A model generated the notes under the pieces. The model saw only the letters and a list, made by a program, of their open reading frames with translations, did no database searches and had not been told where the DNA came from. Of a stretch of DNA of 64,000 bases, positions 1 through 6,139 are shown piece after piece (within the stretch, counting starts at the first letter, position 1; each line of letters starts with the position of its first letter). Both the position numbers and the translations under genes were made by a program. Origin of the DNA: Verrucomicrobiales bacterium (GTDB lineage Bacteria; Verrucomicrobiota; Verrucomicrobiia; Limisphaerales; J093); contig JABTUJ010000022.1 of NCBI GenBank assembly GCA_015075445.1, forward strand, positions 1 through 64,000, written 5' to 3'.

Positions 1-61
1 GCACTCCAGACGCTGCGCGCGCTCCGGACACTGGTGCAAGTTTCGGGGGGGAGGCGCGCAT
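1..61 (-). CDS. Possible start of the next type II secretion gene (gspK-like), cut by the window edge
   Basis: An ATG at 61-59 lies four bases after the gspJ stop codon and opens a frame that stays open to the window edge, 20 codons. The readable peptide ends in Ala-Ser-Gly-Val, which could be the basic and small-residue stretch before the hydrophobic helix of a GspK minor pseudopilin, and gspK normally follows gspJ. That is inference from position only. The last 20 bases also match a dispersed repeat found again near 9.2 kb, so this could equally be repeat DNA after the operon. Confidence 0.3.
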   Translation of the reverse strand, partial: MRASPPKLAPVSGARAASGV

Positions 62-65
62 GGGG

Positions 66-884
66 TCAGCGGGTGGGGTTGAAGGGCGCGCCGGGAGTCG
101 GGCTGGTCCCGGGGATGGGCTCGGTGCGGAGGGTGGTTCCGCTGCTTGAGGAACGGGTCGCGGTGACGGCAAGGCGGACGATCGTCTGGAAGACCAGGGG
201 CGGTGCTTCCGAGGTTGGCCCGGTGTCGGCGGGCGCAGCGTCGGGGGGTCCCCGGGGGGCGGTGGGGGCGAAGGCGATGGTGATGCGGACGGCGTCGGGC
301 AGGCCGCTGAGGTTGGTGCGGCGCTGGTTGGAGTCGGCCGGCTGGCGACGTCCCTCGGCGTCGCCCCAGGAATCGTACCAGTCGAAACCGTCGAAGTACT
401 CGAAGTTGAGGCGGCGGAGGCCGCGGGCAATTTCCTCGCGGGCACCGCCGGCGAAGGGGTCGAGGCCGATGCGGGGGTTGCGGCGGCGCCAGAGCACGAG
501 TTCACCGGTCCGGGCATCGGGTTCGACGAAGTAACTGGTCTGGCAGAAGTCGCCTTCGCCGGGGTGACGGGGGGTGTGGTTGAGGGTGGCGAAGTCGAGG
601 TTGTCCGCCTCGTTTTGGCCGAGGGTGCGGTCCAGGCCGATGAACTCGAAGTCGGGATCGAGCGGGCAGGCGTTGCGGAGGTCAGCGGTGAGGCGGTCGA
701 GCGCGACGCGGGCGTACTGGGTGGCCTCGAGGCGGGGATCAAGCAGGCGCTGCGCGGACATGCCGGCGTGGAGGCAGAGGTAGGCGGCGCCGAGGATGAG
801 CGCCATGAGCGCGGCGCTGATGGTGAGTTCGATCAGGGTGAAGCCGCGGAGGCGGTGGGCGCGCGTGGGAGAGGCGAGGTGCAT
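66..884 (-). CDS. gspJ: Type II secretion minor pseudopilin GspJ
   Basis: This 272-residue protein starts with a short basic leader followed by RLRGFTLIEL, the class III prepilin signal: Gly14/Phe15 is the predicted peptidase cleavage site and Glu19 is the conserved +5 glutamate. A hydrophobic helix follows, then a long globular part with several Tyr/Trp residues, as in GspJ, which sits at the pseudopilus tip. Its ATG shares one base with the gspI stop (TGATG), so the two are translationally coupled. The last 60 residues are Pro/Ala/Thr-rich and probably disordered. Position after gspI fixes the subunit call more firmly than sequence alone. Confidence 0.82.
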   Translation of the reverse strand: MHLASPTRAHRLRGFTLIELTISAALMALILGAAYLCLHAGMSAQRLLDPRLEATQYARVALDRLTADLRNACPLDPDFEFIGLDRTLGQNEADNLDFATLNHTPRHPGEGDFCQTSYFVEPDARTGELVLWRRRNPRIGLDPFAGGAREEIARGLRRLNFEYFDGFDWYDSWGDAEGRRQPADSNQRRTNLSGLPDAVRITIAFAPTAPRGPPDAAPADTGPTSEAPPLVFQTIVRLAVTATRSSSSGTTLRTEPIPGTSPTPGAPFNPTR

Positions 885-1324
885 CAGCGGGAAGATGGGG
901 TGGCGCGGCGTCGGCGCTCGGCGTCGCGTTCGGCGGGGGTGAGACGGGAGGTGCTGGGGACCTCGAAGAGCAGGGTTTGGAGGGAGCCGAGGGTGTGTTG
1001 GGTGCGGGGGTCTTCGATCACGATGGTGACGTCGAACAGACCGTCGAGGTCGGTGCGGTTGAGGGTTTGGCGCCAGCGACAGGGGACCAGACCGGCGCCG
1101 CAGTCGCCCTCGGTTGATCCCTCGGTGAGGTAGCCTTCGGCGCGGAGGTTCTCGAGCAGGCCGGCGGCGTAGAGGACGGCAGCGGTGTGGCGCTGGGCTT
1201 CGCGGCCGGTGCGCAGGGCGCCGGCGATGCCTTCGGTAAGGCCGACCAGACCCACTCCGAGAATCAGAATCGCGCAGAGCACCTCGATGAGGGAGAAGCC
1301 GGGGCTGACTCGAGCGGGTCTCAT
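884..1324 (-). CDS. gspI: Type II secretion minor pseudopilin GspI
   Basis: The protein has 146 residues, typical for GspI. The leader is nine residues and ends in Gly9, followed by FSLIEVLCAILILGVG, a standard pseudopilin N-helix with Glu14 at +5. GspI forms the tip complex with GspJ and GspK and primes pseudopilus assembly at the inner membrane. Its ATG overlaps the gspH stop by four bases (ATGA) and its stop overlaps gspJ, so it is an internal gene of a tightly coupled operon. The C-terminal 30 residues are very Arg-rich. No sign of damage. Confidence 0.82.
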   Translation of the reverse strand: MRPARVSPGFSLIEVLCAILILGVGLVGLTEGIAGALRTGREAQRHTAAVLYAAGLLENLRAEGYLTEGSTEGDCGAGLVPCRWRQTLNRTDLDGLFDVTIVIEDPRTQHTLGSLQTLLFEVPSTSRLTPAERDAERRRRATPSSR

Positions 1325-1908
1325 GGCGGTGACCAGTCCGAGATGCGGACGCGCGCGGTGGCGGGGTTGACGCGCAGGAGGAGGCCGGAACCGTCCCGGT
1401 GGCGCAGGAGGATGGCCCCGGGATCCGCGGTGCCATCGGGGTAGAACACGAGCGCGTCGGCAGGGGGATCCCCGGCGGCGGAACCGTCGCGGGACGACGC
1501 CGGGCGGGTCGACTGGCTGGTGTCGGCGGCATCGGGTTGGGTGGCGATGCGGGCGGTGAGGCGGGCGTCGAGCTGCCCGTGGACATGGGGAACGTCCCGG
1601 ACGGGAACGAAGGCGGTGTCGCGGGGAGTGGCGCGGGGGCGTTGTTCGAGGCGGAAACGGCCGGTGACCGGATCGAGGTGGACGCGATGAACCTGGTTGA
1701 AGCTGACGGAGCGGCTGGCAGCGAGAGCGCAGAGGCTGGCGAGATCACGACCGGCGGCGCGGAGGGTGGCGTGGGTGTAGGTGCCGCGCATTTCGGGGAG
1801 GATGGCGGCGGAGAGGATGGCGATGAGGGAGATGACGACCAGCAGTTCGATGAGGGTGAAGCCGGCAGGCGGGAAGCCTGCACCACCGGTTGCCGGAGCG
1901 CGCTTCAT
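1321..1908 (-). CDS. gspH: Type II secretion minor pseudopilin GspH
   Basis: At 195 residues this is a GspH-sized pseudopilin. The leader is 16 residues, MKRAPATGGAGFPPAG, cleaved before Phe17, with the conserved Glu21 in FTLIELLVVISLIAIL. The body has the long loop and late beta strands expected of the GspH fold. The ATG at 1908 directly follows the gspG stop. The leader segment Gly-Gly-Ala-Gly-Phe-Pro-Pro is encoded by a copy of the short repeat that also fills the gspG leader (about 1871-1890), so the element has entered two prepilin leaders. The call rests on the signal and the gene order. Confidence 0.8.
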   Translation of the reverse strand: MKRAPATGGAGFPPAGFTLIELLVVISLIAILSAAILPEMRGTYTHATLRAAGRDLASLCALAASRSVSFNQVHRVHLDPVTGRFRLEQRPRATPRDTAFVPVRDVPHVHGQLDARLTARIATQPDAADTSQSTRPASSRDGSAAGDPPADALVFYPDGTADPGAILLRHRDGSGLLLRVNPATARVRISDWSPP

Positions 1909-1909
1909 C

Positions 1910-2503
1910 CTACCAGTTGCCGAGGTCGGCATTCTTCCCCTCGCCGCCGTCGGCGCGGTCGGCGCCGCGGGACCAGAGGTCAAAGCTCTGGGCGTGATGG
2001 ATGCCGGGGCAGCGGTATTGGTAGGGCTCGCCCCAGGGATCGTTGCGGACCTGTTTGACGTATGGGCCGCGCCACTTGGCGGCGTCGGTGGCGGGCGGGG
2101 TGACGAGGAGCCTGAGGCCTTCATCGGTGGTGGGGTATCGCTCGAGGGTGAGGCTGAGGCGTTCGAGGGCGGATTCGAGCTCGGCGATGTGGGCTCTGGC
2201 GGCGCTGATCTTGGCGTCGTCGGTGGTGCCGATGAACTGGGGGATGATGGTGGCGGCAAGGACGCCGAGGATGATCACCACGACCATGATCTCGAGGAGG
2301 GTGAAAGCGGGAGGCAGTCGGCGCGGGGAGGAGCGGGGGATGTGCAGGCTGGAAGCCCGCACCACCGGCCGGCTGGAAGCCCGCACCACACGCAGGCGGG
2401 GAGGCCGCACCACAGGGTGACCGGGAGGCCGCACCACAGGCAGGCTGGAAGGCCGCACCACAGGGTGGGTGGGACGGGGGATCGAGGAACGGAGGAGGTG
2501 CAT
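1910..2503 (-). CDS. gspG: Type II secretion major pseudopilin GspG with an abnormally long leader
   Basis: The mature part is a clear GspG: AFTLLEIMVVVIILGVLAA begins at Ala66/Phe67 with Glu71 at +5. The C-terminal half carries the family's hallmarks, including YPTTDEGL, a G-PYVK segment and the DPWG-PYQY region that forms the calcium loop. GspG is the main subunit of the pseudopilus. The odd point is the N-terminus. From the only upstream ATG the leader would be 66 residues, mostly repeats of Val-Val-Arg-Pro/Ala encoded by a five-unit DNA repeat. Usual leaders are 6-15 residues and end in Gly; here the -1 residue is Ala. GTG codons inside the repeat could give a 15- to 25-residue leader. 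Confidence 0.85.
   Translation of the reverse strand: MHLLRSSIPRPTHPVVRPSSLPVVRPPGHPVVRPPRLRVVRASSRPVVRASSLHIPRSSPRRLPPAFTLLEIMVVVIILGVLAATIIPQFIGTTDDAKISAARAHIAELESALERLSLTLERYPTTDEGLRLLVTPPATDAAKWRGPYVKQVRNDPWGEPYQYRCPGIHHAQSFDLWSRGADRADGGEGKNADLGNW
2345..2466. repeat. Five-unit short tandem repeat inside the gspG leader
   Basis: Five imperfect units of about 23-25 bp, each close to GGCTGGAAGCCCGCACCAC, lie head to tail. On the minus strand they read as in-frame Val-Val-Arg-Pro/Ala codons. A related partial copy sits at 1871-1890 in the gspH leader. It looks like a small dispersed element that has expanded within coding sequence without breaking the frame. Confidence 0.8.
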
Positions 2504-2510
2504 ACGCGGA

Positions 2511-3893
2511 TCAATAGACGGCCCGGCTGAGTCGCAGGATGGGGAGCAGGATGGCGATGACCATAAACCCGACGAGGGCGCCGACGATGAGGATCAGGGC
2601 GGGGGCGAGCAGGGAGATCAGGGTGCGGGTGCGGGCGCGGAGGTGGCGTTCTTCGAGGACCGCGATTTTGAGCAGCATGTCGTCGAGTTTGCCGGTTTCC
2701 TCACCGACCTCGATCATCTGGATGACGCCCTTGGGGAAGAGGCCGAGCTTGCGCAGCGGCGTGGCGAGGGAATCGCCGCCGCGGGTTTCCTCGGCCACCC
2801 GGGCGATTTGGCGGGCGAGCACGCGGTTGCCGAGGGTTTCCTCGACGATGCGGAGCGCGGGGAGCAGGGAGACGCCGCTGCGGGCGAGCGTGCCGAGGGT
2901 GCGGGCGAACCGGCCGAGGGCGGCGGCGCGGAACACTGGTCCGAGCAGGGGGAGGCGCAGGCGGAGGCCGTCCCAGGTTTCGGCGCCGCGCGGGGAACGG
3001 AGGGCACGTCGGAGACCGTACGCCGAGCCGCCGAGGGCGAGCAGGAACCAAGGCCAGTAACGGCCGAGCGCTTCGCTGAGCTGGAGGAGGATGAGCGTGG
3101 GCAGCGGGAGCACGGGCAGCATTTCGCGCATCATGTCGAAGAGGCGCGGGAGAACGATGGTGAGCAGCAGGATGACGGTGAACACGCCGAAGCCGAGGAC
3201 GAACGCCGGGTAGGCGATGGCCGCGAGGACTTCGCTGCGGACTTCGTCCTCGTGTTCGAGGAGGTCGGCGAGGTCGGTCATGACGCGGGGCAAGGCGCCG
3301 GCTTCCTCTCCGACGCGGACCATGCTGACGTAGAGACGGCTGAAGAGGCGGGGGTGTTCCTCGAGGGCGGTCGAGAGGGCAGCGCCCTTGCGGACGGTCT
3401 CGGCAAGACGGGTGAGGACGTTGCGCAGGGCGGGGTTGGCCTCGGCGTCAGCGAGGCCATCGAGGGCCTGGGGGATGGGGATGGCGGCGCCGAGAAGGGC
3501 GCTGAGTTCGCGGGTGAGGGCGGTGATTTCCTTGCGGCGCACGCGCCCCCCGGATGCGGCGGCGGCCCGGGCGGCTTGGGCGGGCTGGGCGGAGTCCCTT
3601 CGCGCGGGCTGGGCGGAAGCCTGCACGATGCGGGTGAGCCAGAGATGGCGGAGGAGGTCGAGGAAGCCGGTGGAAGGTGTTGGTGTTACGCCGTTGTTCC
3701 GGCGGGGGGCGGCCCGGTGGTTGGGCGCGGGGGCGGTGGGGGTCGGGGCGGAATCCGGAGCGGCTTCGAGGCGGGAGGGGTAGAGGCCTTGGCGGGCGAG
3801 GGTCTGGAGGGCGGCGCGGCGGTGGTCGGCCTGGATGACGCCCTCGACGCGGGCGCCGTCTGGCTGCACAGCCTGGTAAAGAAACGCCGTCAT
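2511..3893 (-). CDS. gspF: Type II secretion inner-membrane platform protein GspF
   Basis: The 460-residue protein has the GspF layout: a cytoplasmic N-terminal segment starting FLYQAVQPDG, two T2SF domains and three hydrophobic stretches, the last near the C-terminus (FMVIAILLPI). The motif VGEEAGALPRV in the first domain and VGEETGKLDDML in the second are the duplicated GspF signatures. It forms the membrane platform that couples GspE ATP hydrolysis to pseudopilus growth. A Pro/Ala/Thr-rich linker at about residues 46-75 is longer than usual. The ATG overlaps the gspE stop by four bases. Confidence 0.93.
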   Translation of the reverse strand: MTAFLYQAVQPDGARVEGVIQADHRRAALQTLARQGLYPSRLEAAPDSAPTPTAPAPNHRAAPRRNNGVTPTPSTGFLDLLRHLWLTRIVQASAQPARRDSAQPAQAARAAAASGGRVRRKEITALTRELSALLGAAIPIPQALDGLADAEANPALRNVLTRLAETVRKGAALSTALEEHPRLFSRLYVSMVRVGEEAGALPRVMTDLADLLEHEDEVRSEVLAAIAYPAFVLGFGVFTVILLLTIVLPRLFDMMREMLPVLPLPTLILLQLSEALGRYWPWFLLALGGSAYGLRRALRSPRGAETWDGLRLRLPLLGPVFRAAALGRFARTLGTLARSGVSLLPALRIVEETLGNRVLARQIARVAEETRGGDSLATPLRKLGLFPKGVIQMIEVGEETGKLDDMLLKIAVLEERHLRARTRTLISLLAPALILIVGALVGFMVIAILLPILRLSRAVY

Positions 3894-5611
3894 TCGAGTT
3901 GGTCGCCGGAGGAGACGCGGAGGATTTCCTCGAGGGTGGTGATGCCGGCGGCGGCTTTATCGAGGGCGTCCTGGTGCATACTGATCATGGTGCGCTGGGC
4001 GACGGCCTTGAGTTCGGCGTTCGAGCGGCGGTGGAGGATGAGTTCGCGGATTTCGGAGCCGACGGCGAGCAGTTCGAAGATGCCGATGCGGCCACGGTAG
4101 CCGGTGCCGCGGCAGTCGTCGCAGCCGCGCCCGGCATAGGCGGGGCCGAGCGGGGCGCGTCCGCTAAGGACGGTGAGGCGCTCGACGACGGCGGGCGGGG
4201 TGTGGACCTCGTGGCGGCAGGTGGGGCAGATGCGGCGGACGAGTCGTTGGGCGAGGACGCCTTCGAGGGCGGAGGAGATGAGGAAGGCTTCGACGCCCAT
4301 GTCGAGGAGGCGGGTGACGGCGCCGGTGGCGTCGTTGGTGTGGAGGGTGCTGAAGACCTGATGGCCGGTGAGGGCGGCGCGGATGGCGATTTCGGCGGTC
4401 TCGACGTCGCGGATTTCGCCGACCATGACGATGTCGGGGTCCTGGCGGAGGATGGAGCGGAGGCCGTTGGCGAAGGTGAAGTTGCGGCTGGGGCGGACGG
4501 GGATCTGGGCGACGCCGGGCAGTTCGTACTCGATGGGGTCTTCGATGGTGATGATTTTCTTCTCGGGGGTGTAGAGGCCCTGGAGGACGGAGTAGAGGGT
4601 GGTGGTTTTGCCGCAGCCGGTGGGGCCGGTGGCGAGGAAGAGGCCGTTGGGTTTTTCGACGAGTTGGCGGAGGCGGGCGGCGCGGGTGGCGTCGAGGCCG
4701 AGTTCGACGGGGGTTTGGACCTGGGCGTGCTTTTCGAGGAGGCGGAGGACGAGGCTTTCGCCGTACTTGGTGGGCATGGTGCCGACGCGGATATCGACGC
4801 GGGCGCCGCGGTGGTGGATCTGGATCTGGCCGTCCTGCGGGAGGAAGCGTTCGGCGATGTTGAGGTCGGCCATGATTTTGACGCGGGAGACGAGGGCGGC
4901 GTGGAGGGCGCGGGGGGGCGGGGGTTTGACCTGGAGGAGGCCGTCGATGCGGTAGCGGAGTTCGAGGGATTGTTCGAAGGGGATGAGGTGGATGTCGCTG
5001 GCGCGTTCGCGGATGGCGGTGGCGATGATGAGGTTGACGAGGTTGATGACGGTGGGCTCGTTGGCCATCACCTCGATGTCGTGGAGGTTGTTGGCCTCGA
5101 CGGTGGCGCCCTGGGCGGCGTCGAGGTTTTCGATCATCTGCTCGACGGTGACCTGGCAGCACTCATTGATCCGTTCGCGGAGGAGGTCGGCGGGGGTGGG
5201 GCGTTCCTGGACTTCGAGGCCGGTGAGGAGGCGGATGCTGTCGATGAGGGTGCTATCGCCCGGGGTGGCGGTGGCGAGTTCGAGGACGTGGTCGTGGACG
5301 TGAAGCGGGAGGACGCAGTGCTGGCGGACGAAATCCGGGGGAAGCAGCTTGAGGGCCTCGGGGGCGGGGCGGAGGTCATCGTGGGCCGCGCGCGGCGCCG
5401 GGGGTTCGGGAAGGTCGGCGAGCGGCGGGATCTCGAGGATCACCGCAGGGGCAGTGGAATCAGGTTCAGCCGCGTTATGGCTCAAGGATGGTTTGGACAG
5501 GGAAAGGTGGAAAACGTTCCGACAGAACCTCTCGGGACCCGTGCGCGCCGGGCTGGAGGGGGCCCGGACGCCGCGGAGCGGAGCAGGCAGGATCTGCCCG
5601 ACTTGGCCCAT
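3890..5611 (-). CDS. gspE: Type II secretion assembly ATPase GspE
   Basis: GspE is the hexameric ATPase that powers pseudopilus assembly at the cytoplasmic face. In the 573-residue product, Walker A is GPTGCGKTTT (329-338), Walker B is near DPDIVMVGEI (391-400), the His box is STLHTNDATGA, and the zinc-binding tetracysteine is Cys462, Cys465, Cys497 and Cys500. These features separate it from retraction ATPases such as PilT. I chose ATG 5611 over the GTG one codon upstream. The first 50 residues are poorly conserved, so a later start is possible. It is first in the operon, with a promoter-like sequence just upstream. Confidence 0.93.
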   Translation of the reverse strand: MGQVGQILPAPLRGVRAPSSPARTGPERFCRNVFHLSLSKPSLSHNAAEPDSTAPAVILEIPPLADLPEPPAPRAAHDDLRPAPEALKLLPPDFVRQHCVLPLHVHDHVLELATATPGDSTLIDSIRLLTGLEVQERPTPADLLRERINECCQVTVEQMIENLDAAQGATVEANNLHDIEVMANEPTVINLVNLIIATAIRERASDIHLIPFEQSLELRYRIDGLLQVKPPPPRALHAALVSRVKIMADLNIAERFLPQDGQIQIHHRGARVDIRVGTMPTKYGESLVLRLLEKHAQVQTPVELGLDATRAARLRQLVEKPNGLFLATGPTGCGKTTTLYSVLQGLYTPEKKIITIEDPIEYELPGVAQIPVRPSRNFTFANGLRSILRQDPDIVMVGEIRDVETAEIAIRAALTGHQVFSTLHTNDATGAVTRLLDMGVEAFLISSALEGVLAQRLVRRICPTCRHEVHTPPAVVERLTVLSGRAPLGPAYAGRGCDDCRGTGYRGRIGIFELLAVGSEIRELILHRRSNAELKAVAQRTMISMHQDALDKAAAGITTLEEILRVSSGDQLE

Positions 5612-5634
5612 CACTGACGTTCATGGAACGGGTG

Positions 5635-5662
5635 AAGATATGCGGCCATGGCCGCGGGTCAA
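5635..5662 (-). promoter_or_regulatory. Candidate promoter of the gsp operon
   Basis: On the minus strand TTGACC (5662-5657) and TATCTT (5640-5635) are separated by 16 bp. The predicted start would fall near 5628, about 17 nt before the gspE ATG. The -35 element overlaps the stop codon of the upstream hypothetical gene, so the gsp operon can be transcribed independently of it. Confidence 0.5.
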
Positions 5663-6099
5663 ATGGCGGGGTCGGTCGGGTCGGGTCCGGTGAGACGGAG
5701 GAGGGATTGGCGGATCTGCTGGATCAACGCGGTGGTCGCGGGACTGACCGGGCGGCCGGGTTGAGGGGCGGGAGGTGGTTGGGACGGGTCGGCGAGGACG
5801 GAAGCGATGAGCCAGTGGTCAGCGAGGTATTGGCGGGCTTCGGCGGGGCGGGCGAGGCTGAAGAGGCCGCAATAGAACCAGGGTTTGGGATCCACGAGGG
5901 GGCCGGATTCGCGGACCAGGCGGTAGGCGTTGCGGCAGGAGTGTTCGAGGCGCGGGGGATCGATGCGGGCAAGGTGAGCGAGGTAGGCCTCGGCGGTTTG
6001 ACGGAGGCCGCCGTGGACGATCCAGCGCCGGTTGGCGCGGTGGACCCAGGCGACATAATCCGGCGGCGGGGCGTGTGAGTGAGAACTCGAATGGGACAT
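5659..6099 (-). CDS. Hypothetical protein, 146 residues
   Basis: I do not recognise this family. The start ATG at 6099 gives a His/Ser-rich first ten residues followed by a mixed helical-looking body with several Trp and Tyr residues (for example WVHRANRRWIVHGG) and a Pro-rich stretch near residue 115. No signal peptide, membrane segment or catalytic motif is evident. It lies 40 bp downstream of the metallophosphoesterase on the same strand and immediately upstream of the gsp promoter. Coding character is supported by its fit between two real genes on the same strand and by the lack of a better frame. Confidence 0.55.
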   Translation of the reverse strand: MSHSSSHSHAPPPDYVAWVHRANRRWIVHGGLRQTAEAYLAHLARIDPPRLEHSCRNAYRLVRESGPLVDPKPWFYCGLFSLARPAEARQYLADHWLIASVLADPSQPPPAPQPGRPVSPATTALIQQIRQSLLRLTGPDPTDPAI

Positions 6100-6139
6100 G
6101 GATGGAGGGTGGACGCTTTGTCCCAGGGGTTGCCTGGAC

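Noticed and set aside
3899..5617. Long acidic open frame on the plus strand opposite gspE, with similar ones opposite the OPT and helicase genes
   Set aside because: These are antisense frames of GC-rich genes, rich in Gly/Glu/Ala without domain structure; the minus-strand genes have clear motifs.
5600..5624. ATG at 5624 as the gspE start
   Set aside because: It is in a different frame from gspE and its frame closes within about 50 codons.
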